NCBI GenBank assembly: GCA_039090855.1
Contig: CM077006.1
Coordinates: forward strand, 46,571,336-46,635,335
DNA from: Macrothele yani
Lineage: Eukaryota; Arthropoda; Arachnida; Araneae; Macrothelidae
Direction of reading: 5' to 3'
DNA: 64,000 bases
The notes under the pieces: model-generated
Databases searched by the model: none
The model's input: the letters and a program-made list of their open reading frames with translations, nothing else
Told to the model about the DNA's origin: nothing
Position numbers and translations under genes: made by a program
Shown: positions 31,015-42,612 of the stretch, one piece after another
Layout of the letters: each line of letters opens with the position of its first letter
Position numbering within the stretch: position 1 is the first letter of the stretch

Positions 31015-32572
31015 GATTTCCTGTGTTCTGATGTTTAATGGCTATACATCATTGAATTTCTGGTTTTCCGAAATTTTAAACTGTAAACGGATAGAAGAAT
31101 CTAATTTTAAATTTCATCCGTATATGGCTTCGATGTAATATAGTCACAGATACGTAAAATGTTCGTAAGCCGTGTGTTGTAATTTTTCATGCCTAACGGA
31201 CGCCTTGTCGCTTGTGGGTAGGGTAAGCTGACCAGAAGTTCCGAATTCTTGAGGACGGTCCTTGAATTTAGTTTTCTGTCCCCAAAAATGTCTGATGCCT
31301 TCGGGGACACAAACTGTCCTCAAATTTGGATGTTTGTCTTCAAGTGTTCTCGAATTTACACTTCCTCATTAGCTCGTTAGATTTCTAATGAAGAATATGT
31401 TCTTAAAAATAGTTTTCGTTGTACTAATTTTCCAATATGATTCTAGTGAAAACAAATTTTGACTCCCCACTTCCACCTTTTTCCGAGTTTAACGACCACC
31501 GTCGTGAGTAACTCTACAAACTATAAGCAGTCACGGATTTCTTGTGTTCTGATGTTTAATTGTTGTACATCATTGAACTTCTGGTTTTCCGAAATTTTAA
31601 ACTGTAAACGGATAGAAGAATCTAATTTTAAATTTCATCCGTATATGGCTTCGATGTAATATAGTCACAGATACGTAAAATATTCGTAAGCCGTGTGTTG
31701 TAATTTTTCATGCCTAACGGACGCCTTGTCGCTTGTGGGTAGGGTAAGCTGACCAGAAGTCCCGAATTCTTGAGGACGGTCCTTGAATTTAGTTTTCTGT
31801 CCCCAAAAATGTCTGATGCCTTCGGGGACACAAACTGTCCTCAAATTTGGATGTTTGTCTTCAAGTGTCCTCTCGAATTTACACTTCCTCATTAGCTCGT
31901 TAGATTTCTAATGAAGAATGTTCTTAAAAATAGTTTTCGTTGTACTAATTTTCCAATATGATTCTAGTGAAAACAAATTTTGACTCCCACTTCCACCTTT
32001 TTCCGAGTTTAACGACCACCGTCGTGAGTAACTCTAAAGGCTATAAGCAGTCACGGATTTCCTGTGTTCTGATGTTTAATTGCTATACATCATTGAATTT
32101 CTGGTTTTCCGAAATTTTAAACTGTAAACGGATAGAAGAATCTAATTTTAAATTTAATCCGTATATGGCTTCGATGTAATATAGTCACAGATACGTAAAA
32201 TGTTCGTAAGCCGTGTGTTGTAATTTTTCATGCCTAACGGACGCCTTGTCGTTTGTGGGTAGGGTAAGCTGACCAGAAGTCCCGAATTCTTGAGGACGGT
32301 CCTTGAATTTAGTTTTCTGTTCCCCAAAAATGTCTGATGCCTTCGGGGACACAAACTGTCCTCAAATTTGGATGTTTGTCTTCAAGTGTCCTCGAATTTA
32401 CACTTCCTCATTAGCTCGTTAGATTTCTAATGAAGAATGTTCTTAAAAATAGTTTTCGTTGTACTAATTTTCCAATATGATTCTAGTGAAAACAAATTTT
32501 GACTCCACCACTTCCATATTTTTCCGAGTTTAACGACCACCGTCGTGAGTAACTCTAAAGGCTATAAGCAGT
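31015..32572. repeat. Tandem triplication of a 520-bp unit
   Basis: Three direct copies starting at 31015, 31536 and 32056, nearly identical apart from a few substitutions and small indels. Each ends with a piece of SINE 1 (TTTAACGACCACCGTCGTGA and CTATAAGCAGTCAC). After the third copy the SINE continues (32573-32701). The unit has no coding frame that I recognise; minus-strand frames of 66-75 codons recur only because the DNA is repeated. Confidence 0.92.
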
Positions 32573-32701
32573 CACGTGTTTTTAATTTGGAGACATTCGT
32601 TTTAGGGAAGGAAGAGATTAAGGGCTGGAAGACCAATAGAATATCCATGCTCATTTCGGACTAGAACCCGTACCAACCTGTACTAATGATCAGTGGCCAG
32701 C
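32525..32701 (-). mobile_element. SINE family 1, left part, split by hAT
   Basis: Minus-strand SINE body up to ACTAATGATCAGTGGCCAG. The head resumes at 37911 with GAGGCCAGCACTAAGAGCAC and GCACCACTCTGG, after a 5.2-kb hAT insertion. The 8-bp GTGGCCAG/GAGGCCAG is the hAT target duplication. Confidence 0.8.
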
Positions 32702-33072
32702 AGTAGCTGCTCGTGGTTTGGTAAGCAGGTAGGGCACGTAACAAACCAGTACTTAATATGCGTTGCAACGCAATGAAATTACGTATTACCCACCACCACA
32801 CTTAATGAAATAATATGTTTAGGTATTAAAAAAAACTTAAAAAAAACCCCGGAAAGCAGCCTGCTTGTAAACAGTACTTTCTGTTTGTAATCAAAAACAC
32901 TTCTTTGTTGTGAAACAAAATAATACCGTCTCAAATTTATCTGGAAAACAAAAATTTCTTCGACAACAAAGAGAAGTTTTTTTGTTAAAAACACAAAAAC
33001 AGAAAGCGCTTTTTCTGTTTACAAACAGGCAGCTTTTCTTTTTTGGAATATATATTTACTAATTTTGTTATA

Positions 33073-34616
33073 CACTGGCGTGCAAAAATTAGGGACGAGA
33101 CGGTTTTTCGAATGTAACGTCGTGCAGAAGTGCTCCACATCGACTCAAATCATATCATAAGATCCCCAAGATGTAAGAATATGGGACAAATGTGTAAAAC
33201 CGTTCAATCGAGGAATCCAAAGGATACAAAGGCACTTTATTGAAAAGGTAGCTTCGAGCACAACTAGACGAAAACGTCCATGTGACAGGTGGCTGCCAAG
33301 AAAAATCCAGTCTTTAGTAAGGGATATGATCAAACCTGACTGCGTTGCAGGATTTACAATGCCTGTCCATGCTGAGGACAAGGTTGTCAAGGAGCTGTTG
33401 AGGCATCGCGGCCCATTCCTCTTGTAGCGCCAATCGCAGCTGCTGAACCGTTGCTGGCGGCTGGGGACGTGCTGCCAAGCGTCTCCCGAGAAGGTCCCAC
33501 ACCTGTCCGATTGGATTTAGGTCCGGGGACCTTGCGGGCCAATCCATGCGTTGAATATCTTCACTCTCCAACAACCCTGCGACAGCCACTGTACGATGAG
33601 GTGTAGCGTTGTCGTCCATGAAGAGGAACTCAGGACCCACAGCACCTCTAAACAGACGCACATGAGGCAGGAGAACCTCGGTATAATAGCGGACACCAGT
33701 GACTGAACCTCCTTGGAAGATGTGGAGGTCAGTACGGCTACCAAGCATGATATTGCCCCAAACGAGAACTCCGCCACCTCCAAACCGGTCCCTTTCGATG
33801 ATGTTGGAGGTGTGATTGCGTGTTCCCTGCTCTCTCCAGATGTGTATACGTCCAGAATCGCTCGTCAGACTAAATCGGCTCTCATCCGTAAAGAGAACTC
33901 GACCCCATTGCTGATGTGTCCAGTTCTTGTGTTCCTGGCACCACAGAAACCGCCGTCTCCGATGAGCAGGCGTTAATGGCACACACCGTACTGGTCGTCG
34001 TACAAATAGACCACCTTTGTGCAGCCTCCTGGTCACGGTAAAACTCGACAGCGGACGTCCAGTTGTCTGTTGCGTGTGCCTTGCGATTTCTCCCGCTGCC
34101 TGCCGTCTGTCTCTTCTCGCCTGTAGGACAATATACCGGTCGTCCGCCTCCGTGGTTGCTCGTGAACGACCACTGCTAAACTATCGGACAGCTGTTCCTG
34201 TCGTTTCAAATGCTCTCCAAGCTCGTGAAACGATGCTGTGAGCGATCCCGAACTCCTCGGCCACACTAGTCACACTTCGACCTTCTTCCAACTTCCCAAT
34301 GACGCGACCTCGGGTAAAGTCATCCAGATGTCGTCTACTGGATTGCCTGTTGGCCATATCACACGGTGGCAGCAACTCGACGTCGTTCAAACCGATGTAC
34401 ACCGTGCAATATCTTTCACCGAATTGCTGAGCGTACACCGCCCGTGTGCTTTATACCCTTCCGACACTCCCTCCCTACGCCATGCTGCATATATGCGCAT
34501 GCCCTACCTTACCGGACCCTAGTCTATCTCCTGAGTGGTCTTTCTGTCCGTTCTGCCTGCTCGTTCCGCTGTTATGCTGATTTCTCCTCTTCGTCCTTAA
34601 TTTTTGCACACCAGTG
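33073..34616 (-). mobile_element. Tc1-like transposon, family 9, complete ends
   Basis: A 1544-bp element with inverted termini (CACTGGCGTGCAAAAATTA left; right differs at two or so sites) and TA flanks. It lies in the hAT element. It contains a long minus-strand transposase frame (see separate entry). Confidence 0.93.
33314..34357 (-). pseudogene. Tc1-like transposase, one stop codon and lost catalytic glutamate
   Basis: 347 codons from MANRQSSRRHLDDFTRG to DHIPY in one frame, interrupted only by TAG at 34181-34183. The related fragment at 39509-39959 has GAG (glutamate) there, so a single substitution made the stop. It has helix-turn-helix EEGRSVTSVAEEFGIAHSIV, second domain FTVTRRLHKGGLF, VLFTDESRF (first aspartate), FMDDNATPHR (second aspartate) and SPDLNPIGQVWD. 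The glutamate of DD34E is glycine at the correct spacing of 34, so the protein would be inactive even without the stop. High CpG content sets it apart from the AT-rich surroundings. Confidence 0.9.
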
Positions 34617-35681
34617 TACAAACGTGCAGCACAGAAGGACAGTTAAGGTAAACAAAAAGCAAAAAGTATTGAAACAGAAGCTGCCCTTGATATCCTAAAT
34701 GCACAAATTAGTAAGCTTTGTAGGCGGAGTCCGTTCTTCGTTCTTTCGCTGAAAAAAGTTATCAATTACCTTATTGTTAAAGTCCGGAATATCCGTAATA
34801 AAGTTTATTTCTAAAGATAACATGGCAAGAGCAGATAGTCTGTCTTGGAGCATTGTGTTGCGCAAGAAAGTTTTTATTCTTTTTAAAGTTGAAAAGCAAC
34901 GTTCTGCTTCCGAAGTTGACATGGTAATGGTAACTATAATTTTAAGCAGTAATAAACTTTCAGATAAATTAGTGACAAGGTTTGTATCAATCAAAAATGA
35001 CAATAATGGAATGACTCCCGATACTGCCCTAAATTAATTTCTTCGATAAATTAACTGGAGTTCCGTTTCCAATTTCTTTCTGCCCAGAAAAGGGTAAGCT
35101 TTAATTGTTGATGTCAGATATTCAACAGGAAATTCTTTATCGTATTCGGGAAATTTGTCTGAAAGAAACAAATTAGCGGCAGATAGATGACCTACGAGGC
35201 CAAATCGGTCTTTCGTTTGCATAAGGATGACATCACATACTTCTTTGGTTTCTCTTATTCTGCTTTCATGATTTGATGTTTTCTCTTCCGAGTTAGCTGA
35301 GTTTCTGATTCTGAGGGGTCACAGTCTCAATGTTTTCTGTGAGTTGCTCCATGTTCGACTGGAAGCTGTTAATATGATATTTAATCTGAGCTGGATCAAT
35401 TGCCCCTTTTTGAATTTGGTTGTATAGTGTATCGACATGAGGCATTATTTGATGGAAAATAGTAAGCCAGAAGTTGAAGAGCTCGTCCTTTAATATATGC
35501 TTTAAACCGCTGGATTGAACAATAATAGACTGCTGCTTTATATCATCTCTCGTTTCTATTGCTTCCATGCATTAGACTATAGTTCTTCACGATTCTGATA
35601 CACAATGTTGACTGCTCTGGTATGAAAATTCCACTTAGTGTCTGATGTTCTTGGCAAACGACGACCAACTATTTCTTAAGT

Positions 35682-35820
35682 ACAAATTTTGAAGTTGACA
35701 ATCCGTTTTTTGGTGTAAATTATGACAAGGATGGTAAGTCTGATAATATCCAAAAACTTGAAAATTTCTTCGTCCTGGAGGGGAATTGAATCCACGTCTC
35801 CCAGATGGCGCCCGGGTATG
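35682..35820 (-). mobile_element. SINE family 4 (tRNA-derived), partial
   Basis: Matches the copy at 41731-41903: ACAAATTTTGAAGTTGACAA, TGACAAGGATGGTAAGTC, ATCCACGTCTCCCAGATGGC. It ends at GCCCGGG, so the A-box end is missing. Confidence 0.65.
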
Positions 35821-36776
35821 TATTATATGGTGTAATCCCGTATTCCATTCATGATATTTCATTGGGTATTTCGGTTTTTTGAAATGATCTGGAGAAAAAT
35901 GTGTACACTGATCCCAGTTTGGCGAAGAATATACGAACGTTACGATTTATGGAGGAAGGCAGCATTTGACATTACCAAGTTCAACTGATGCGCGTGACAA
36001 TGCACATAAGAAGCAAAAGGGTAGTGTTCCGTGACACGAGTCTGCTCTCCTTTTCCTTTCCCACTCATGACCGATGCTCCATCGTAACTCTGAGCAATTA
36101 ATTTGTTTGGGGTGTTATCCAAATGTTCATCTAGCTCTTTCAGAACACAAGAAGACAATGATACCGCATCGTGCTTTAGAAGGAATTTACGTAACGCCAA
36201 AACCTTTCCACAACCTTGTTGTGAACTATACAGCGGTTAACCAGTACCATTTGAAAAACATTGGAAATGTCCGTCGTTTCATCTGCAATGACAGCCACAA
36301 AATCAGAAGCTATTATTTCTTTAGAAATCTCTTCGCGACAGATTTCCAGCATACAGACCAGCAGTTCATTCTGAATTGTTTTCTAAGTACCCTTGAATAT
36401 ACTGTAGCTTTGTTTAAATGAGTTTTTAAAGAATTGTTCAACTGTGCGTTAAAATCGACCGGTCCACGAAATATTCCAAGGTTGGAAGCAGAACTCGATT
36501 TATCATGTCCTCGCAGAGCAAGTTCAAACGCACCGCAGAATCTGATACAATTTATGAGACGCGATAGTACCTCTCTATATATTTTTTAGTTTTTAGTTTT
36601 GAAGTTGAATCTGCGGCCTGTAACAGGAATCTAGTTGGGACCTTATATTCCCTCTTCCTAGTACAGCCAAATTCATTACATTATTTTTGTGTACAAAAGA
36701 CACGTCATGCTTCTGAATTTTGTCCACTAAATGGCGTAAATCTTTAACACCGGTTTTAGCCCATGATCAAATGATC

Positions 36777-37080
36777 GTATGTAGAGGATTTTAGGAAGGG
36801 AGTGTCTGACTCCAGGTCTTAAACAACCCTTAGAAATAGGAAGCTAAGAGATTTGGGCTAGAGTGCCCGATAGGAAAGTTACACGGAAGCGAAGTAGAAA
36901 GGGGGAGGAAGGCGCCTTTATTTATTACCGGGGGCCAGTACCCGGGATCCGACGGCTTAACGTGCCCATCCGACTCACGGCGGATATTTAGTGGATCGAG
37001 CGTTCGTACCTGCCTGGAATCGAACCAGAGGTCCTTTCCGTGGCAGTCACGAACGTTGCCCACTAGGCCACCCGCGGCCC
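36777..37080 (-). mobile_element. SINE family 2 inserted in hAT
   Basis: Full-length minus-strand copy: tail CGTATGTAGAGGATTTTAGG at left, head complement CACTAGGCCACCCGCGGCC at right. Target duplication TAGCCCATGA on both sides (about 36757 and 37081). It splits the hAT reading frame. Confidence 0.88.
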
Positions 37081-37910
37081 ATAGCCCATGAAGTTTCACC
37101 CATGAACAATAAGTACGCGAATACAGCATTTTTCATATCACAGTCGCATATCCATTCATTCTTATTATATGTTACACAGTTAAACCTTCTCATCCGTCCT
37201 GTATTTTTTGTCTTTACAGGTTTGTTGTAATTTAAAATCCGGCATGGGCCTACCGAGGCTTTTAATTTCCAGTTTCTGCTCCAATGAATGAGAGGCGAGC
37301 GAATGTTTCAGTAAATAATCAAGAGTATTCATGTTTAAAAAAAGAGAGAGAGAGAACATTGCAGCACTTTCCATAAATAAATACTTATCACTTTATCCTG
37401 TAAGTTATAAGTAAACTAAAACTGCAGATTACATCAAGACAGCCACAAAAATCTCGACAGAAAAGAAACGTAAAGCGGAGTGGAGGGATGTTTCCCTACT
37501 TCCTTGTTTAACCGAGGAGGCGACGACAGTCACGACACGGGAACACGTGGGCCAGTTTTCCATGTGCTCCAATGCTTACCTTTCTGCTTTGGGAAAGGGC
37601 TTCAGTAGATCTGCAACGCGCATGCGCAAGCACCTTTTGAGTTGTGTTGACGATGAGCCAAAGAAAATTGTGCCCACAGAGCGGAAACGAGTGCTGGCGA
37701 TTCTGAACGTACAGCTGCTTGACGTAAAAGTTCGCTTTGGCGTTAAGTTCGCAGTTAACTGAATTAAAATTTATTTCGGATCTATTTTCCGATTATAGAT
37801 TTGACATTTTTTTTAAATAAACAAATATTTATATTGTGGGTATTAATGAATCAATTATTCCGTGTTATCTTATAGATAGAGCAGGTGCCCCTTAAGACGA
37901 GCCGCCACTG

Positions 37911-37945
37911 GAGGCCAGCACTAAGAGCACTGCACCACTCTGGTG
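37911..37945 (-). mobile_element. SINE family 1, head part, split by hAT
   Basis: Continuation of the SINE at 32525-32701. Contains the A-box region complement (CTGCACCACTCTGG). Confidence 0.65.
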
Positions 37946-39508
37946 GTCAGTGCCATATTTAGGAAGGGGGCTGACTGGGCTACAGCCCAGGGGAAAATTT
38001 TTGAGGGGGCCAATTTTCCCACTGATCTGTGCAATTATACGACTGCAAAATTTGGTAAAAATTAAACATTAATTATTATTTTGCAGTACTATATTCATAA
38101 CCAAAAATTGAGAGAGAAGTCCTGTGGTATGCAGTTTGAGATTTCCTGTTCTTTATTTGAGAAATCCCATAGCTTGTCACCTCAGCCGAACACCCGTGGT
38201 TCGTTTCCTTTCCACTGCTAACAAAATTCCAATACTGAGAATGGAGGAGGGGCAGAGCAGGAGCTTTATTTGAGATTCTCCAAAAACTTTGGCAGCATGA
38301 AAAATTTGCCCATGCAATTCTTTCATTAGTATGCAGCTTGATTTTAATTCAGCACATATACCTAAGGTAGAGCATTTCACTTTTGCTAATATGTTCCCGC
38401 CATCACAGCTGTGCTTTATCAGTACAAATTACTCTACAAAATATATTCTTTTAAGACAAAAATTATCATTCGTAATGTCACACTTATGGAAATGATGCAG
38501 TTTTGTGACACAAGGATTTGCACATTTATTTTTAGCATGTATGTGTTCCCAAATGAGTTGCTGATTTGGGGACACTGCGCCATTTTGTCCCCAAATCAGT
38601 GTTTCAATCTCTGGTCACCCTAGGACGGGAGCACCAACAGTGGGGAAGCGAACGGAGTTTTATTAGGGCTAGGGGTATTTTTCTCGTAGAGGCATTCGAA
38701 CTTTTTCCATACGTGATGGCCAGTTTCCGATTTTATGAGAGAGGGCTTGCTGGTCTTTGTGAGTAGAAGGAAACGCAGGGCCCTTTTGCTGTAAGGTTTT
38801 TAGAGGAAACCCAGTTTTTTTTTTTTTTTTTGCTATCAAAGCCTTATATACTTACGCTATAATTAATAAGAGTAATAATAAGAGCAGAAATGTTTCTAAT
38901 CGGTAAAAAAAAAAACAATTTTCAATTGAATGAAAAAGATGCACCAAAAAAAAAAAAAATTTCTGGGTACACCTATGGAGAAAGACACTGGAATATAAAT
39001 ATGGAAAGTAAAAATTAGAATTTATAAGATGTAACACTACTTAATGAAGGTTAAGTGTAATCTTGCAAGGATGTGTAAACGGAGAAGAATGTAAAAGTAA
39101 GGAAAGAGTAGATCTAAATAAATTCATGCGAATAGCTCCTTATAGATTAAGGTAGTTAACAGTAGGCGCCCAGTTCTAAGGTATTTTTGCTCAGTGAGCG
39201 AGCAAGAAGGCTCTGAAAAAGAAACGGTCCTGGATGAATTTCCATTCCTTCAGAAAAAGAAACGCCCAACATCATGGATTTTCTCCCGTACGGACTAACT
39301 CTAAGAGATTTATTTATTACTAAGTTACGAACGAGCCAGGGGAAATTAGAAATGATACGGAGACTGATGCTTTGTGAAAGTTTTGAGTTTTACGGATGTT
39401 AGATCTAGCCGCAATTGTTCCAGCTACACAGGTTAATAGATGACTGGGATGAATAATTTGGTTACAGAGTTTGAGAAATTAATGTTTCTCAGAAGAAATA
39501 TGGGTTGG
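37946..39508. other. Unassigned DNA with hAT-like G-rich motif
   Basis: 37950-38015 (AGGAAGGGGGCTGACTGGGC, then GGCTACAGCCCAGGGG) resembles the G-rich terminus of hAT-type non-autonomous elements such as the one at 12778-13440. No clear partner end. Several poly-A/T runs at 38815-38960. Confidence 0.35.
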
Positions 39509-39959
39509 TTGCTCGTGGACGACCACTGCTAAACTCTCGGACAGCTGTTTCTGTCATTTGAAATGCTCTCCAAGCTCGTGAAACGATGCTGTGAGTGATC
39601 CCAAACTCCTCGGTCACACTTCGATCTTCTTCCAACTCCCCAATGTCGCGACTTCGAGTAAAGTCATCCAGATGTCGTCTACTGGATTGCCTGTTGGCCA
39701 TATCACACGGTGACAGCAACTCGACGTCGTTCAAACCGATGTACACCGTGCAATAGCTTTCACCGAATTGCTGAACGTACACCGCCCGTGTGCTTTATAC
39801 CCTCCGACACTCCCCCCTCACGTCATGCTGCATATATGCGCATGCCTTACCGTACCGGACCGTAGTCTATCTCCTGAGTGGTCTTTCGGTCCGTTCAGCT
39901 TGCTCGTTCCGCTGTTATGCTAATTTCTCCTCTTCGTCCTTAATTTTTGCACACCAGTG
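39509..39959 (-). mobile_element. Tc1-like transposon, family 9, 5' fragment
   Basis: Minus-strand start of the transposase (MANRQSSRRHLDDFTRSR, then EEFGITHSIVSRAWRAF, TAVREFSSGRPRAT) and the terminal repeat ending CACACCAGTG at 39959. The rest is missing. A three-codon deletion lies in the helix-turn-helix region. Confidence 0.85.
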
Positions 39960-40429
39960 TAGTTGTTGTAGGTGAAACCCGGATTAAGAGTATCTCAAAA
40001 TATTTGGCCATATGAATGCCATCTGTCTGAAGCGTCTCAATACCTGCAGAGTATTACGGGAGGACAGCAGTGGCGTAACTTGCGCCCCCCTCTCTGCAAG
40101 ACTTTTGTGATAGTTACTTAGTATGGTTGTATACAAATAGATAATTCGATATTTTGTACCGTAAGAATGAAATATGGACTACAGATATTTATTTTCATGT
40201 GCGACAAAACTTCAGTGATGTGTAGGCCAAAGAAAGTAATGGGTGTGGAGACAATGTGCATGTAGGGGATTTATGCAAATATACTATACGATATAACTAA
40301 TAATTATAGATATCATATGATATAAGTTATAATTACATGATTACAATACAAATAAAAAAAATATTATTTTATACGATAAGGGGAAGAAAATTTCATGGTT
40401 TTAGGCCTAAGTCTTTCTTTCATACCTTC
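39960..40429. other. Unassigned DNA
   Basis: CAGTGGCGTAACTTGC at 40072 resembles a hAT-type terminus. A possible partner (complement CAGTGGTGTAACTACC) ends at about 42882. Otherwise nothing seen. Confidence 0.35.
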
Positions 40430-40488
40430 ATTTCGGCGAACTCATCAAGCACAGCATGGAGGTCGATTCTTTTGGCAAACTTCCTTCC

Positions 40489-42123
40489 CAGGGCCGGCCC
40501 GTAATATTGTTCATGCGTGGGCAAGGTGGAAGTCTGACTCCCTTTATGTGAAATTAAGATGCTTTGTTGCACACATACCTCCCTCCCCCTCCCCCCAAAA
40601 GCACTTTTCTTGAGGCATAGTGATAGCATTATTTATGGAATTATCATCCAAATTTCAATTCAATGAAAACCTGCACAAATTGCTAGTTTGTATTTCGAGG
40701 GAAAATCCTGTAAGAATACACATCAGGAAAAAATACTTCCTATGGGAATACTTCCAAAAACTTTCATAACAGGTAACTGAAAAATGAAATATTGAAAACC
40801 GACTATGGAATGTATATCAGAAATGGCGACGGGGTATATTTCCTTCATACTAACTTACATGGAAAATTATTCCCAAATACTGATTTTACACTTTAAAGCT
40901 CTCAGGAAATTTCTTTTTTCCTTTCGATTAAAACATTAAGTTGGAGTCCCTTGATTAATTCGAAGCTCGAGACCAACCCATTAAGATAGCACTGTATGTA
41001 CGAAAGTATCTAAATAAAAACAGGGATTGAGGAGTTACCTGAATTTTGTAGTGTAGGCCTACGCATTTTTATTTAGTTTCTCTTTTTATTATATTAGCCA
41101 TCTGGATTTCATTTGTAAATAAGTTAAAACAAATAATTCAAAATCCTTCGAAAGAAAAACACATTTCCTTCCCCACTGAAATCCCAATTTTCCTCCAAAG
41201 GATTAGAGTATTTTTCCTATATTCAGTATCTTCACCTCATACGGGTAAAATGAGAATTGCTAAATCACATGTTGTACCAACCAAACATGCCGATTTCCTA
41301 CTCGGTCCTAGGAAGACATATTCTTCTGAAAACAAATATTCCCATCGGAGCTGTCATACCGATCCCCCCCCTCTTTTTTTTTATGGTGTAATTAGTTTAA
41401 ATTGCGGATGCGGTCACTTTGAAAATGATACCGTGCTATAGTGGTAGGGTAACGGGGAGAGCTCCTAGGGTTGTTTCTCTCCTGCTCCTGGCCTCCTGCT
41501 TTGCAAAACAAGGGGTTGGTCAAGAAGCGAGTGACAATCGTACTTTGGAGACATTTTCACGACTGTAGCCTCAAGGCGAGTAATGTCCAGGAAGTGACAC
41601 AAAGATAAAGACTTCAAAAATAGAAAGGCTAAATATACTGGCTTAAAAGACGGCATAGAATGAGAACTGCTATAAAATATTGCAATTAGGAATTCGCTTT
41701 TATGTAATAATACAAATGAAACAAACGAGATTACAAATTTTGAAGATTACAATCCGATTTTTGGTGTAAATGCGACAAGGATGGTAAGTCAGGTAATATC
41801 CGAAAACTTGAAAATTTTCATTGTCCTGGAGCGGGACTCGAACTCGCGTCTCCCAGATAACGCCCGGGGTTGCTAACCACTACACCACGACCAAGTCTCA
41901 AGTTTCTGAGATTAATTATACGAGATTAATTCACAAAGAAAAAAGGGCAAATAATATATATTTTATGAAACAGTATATTTCAGATCATTACCATATAAAC
42001 ATTATATATATATTTATATGAAAAAGCTAAAGTAAAATAAGAGCAGTCTACCGGCTAGCCGTCCTCCATGTGACCGCCGACGTAGGCTTGCGCCCACGTC
42101 GCCCACGCCTAGGGCCGGCCCTG
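40489..42123. mobile_element. Non-autonomous hAT-like element (CAGGGCCGGCCC termini)
   Basis: Inverted ends CAGGGCCGGCCCGTAAT and, from the right, CAGGGCCGGCCCTAGGC. Flanking 8-mers TTCCTTCC and TTTCTTTC agree at six of eight positions, and the element cleanly splits an older hAT coding sequence. No transposase of its own seen. A SINE 4 lies inside. This fits a hAT deletion derivative. Confidence 0.65.
41731..41903 (-). mobile_element. SINE family 4 (tRNA-derived)
   Basis: Minus strand: head GGTCGTGGTGTAGTGGTTAG (A box) and GAGTTCGAGTCCC (B box), body ACTTACCATCCTTGTCG and TTACACCAAAAATCGG, end CAAAATTTGT. The head resembles Asp/Glu/Val-class tRNAs. Confidence 0.7.
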
Positions 42124-42378
42124 TTTCTTTCTTTGCTTGACAGTGACATTTGTGTCTTGTGACATGGCGCTTCTTCATTAACTTTTGATAAGTGAATTTG
42201 GAAAGCGATCTCTCTGCAGATGCTACTGTGACAGGTAGTGTTAAGAAAAGCGTGAAGACTGTTATAGGTGAGTGCAACCTTTGACAATTATAGGATCCCA
42301 AATCCTCCACAGGGAATCCCCATGTGGCCCCGCACGTTCCCTCAGCAGCGTAGAGAGAGGGAGATTGAAGAGCGATCG

Positions 42379-42600
42379 CCGCCCCAATGGCGCAGTGGTC
42401 TAATCGATGGCTTCTGATCATTCGCCCGAGATGGGTCCGGATTCGAATCCCGTGAGGCCTGGATGTTGTGTTTGTCTCATGGTATTGGCTCTCTCCCTTC
42501 CGTGGAGTCAGTGATTCCAAATTAGAAACGGGAGACTGTTTATAGCCTATTGAGTTGCTCATGGTGGTCGTTAAACTCCCAATTAATCAATCAGTCAGTC
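42379..42600 (+). mobile_element. SINE family 1 with 12-bp target duplication
   Basis: Full length. GAAGAGCGATCG occurs at 42367-42378 and 42601-42612. The head has GGCGCAGTGGTCTAATCG and B box GATTCGAATCC; the tail is AATTAATCAATCAGTC rather than pure A. Confidence 0.9.
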
Positions 42601-42612
42601 GAAGAGCGATCG

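Larger units (their letters stand above)
32702..37910 (-). mobile_element. hAT transposon (ZMYM1-like transposase), degenerate
   Basis: A 5.2-kb element. Termini are CAGTAGCTGCTCGTGG (left) and, on the minus strand, CAGTGGCGGCTCGTCTTAAG (right). The target duplication is 8 bp with one mismatch, as expected for hAT. The minus-strand transposase is in fragments: LDYLLKHSLASHSLEQK (37340), an F-L-L-F-M-G-E-T-S-W block near 37110, AQSYDGASVMSGKGKG followed by HCHAHQLNLVMSN (36100-35960), KYHINSFQSNMEQL (35390), and the C-terminal dimerisation block TMSTSEAERCFSTLKRIKTF (34920). These are motifs of ZMYM1-like hAT proteins. Nested inside are a Tc1 (33073-34616), a SINE 4 (35682-35820) and a SINE 2 (36777-37080). 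Many stops; inactive. Confidence 0.85.
40430..42290 (-). pseudogene. hAT transposase C-terminal fragment, split by insertion
   Basis: Minus-strand codons 42290-42124 give FLTLPVTVASAERSLSKF and then MSLSSKER. After an insertion they continue at 40488-40430 with KFAKRIDLHAVLDEFAEMKV. Joined, this is the hAT dimerisation domain (SAERSFSK motif) and C-terminus. The upstream part of the gene is not visible. It differs from the hAT protein at 34690-37400. Confidence 0.7.

Noticed and set aside
31107..32354. Repeated minus-strand frames (MSPKASDIFGDRKLN)
   Set aside because: The same frame appears once per unit of the 520-bp triplication, with frame-breaking differences in the third; no family match.
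37547..37762. 71-codon plus-strand frame (MGQFSMCSNAYLS)
   Set aside because: It lies antisense in the 5' region of the hAT element, in a GC-richer promoter-like patch, with no family match.
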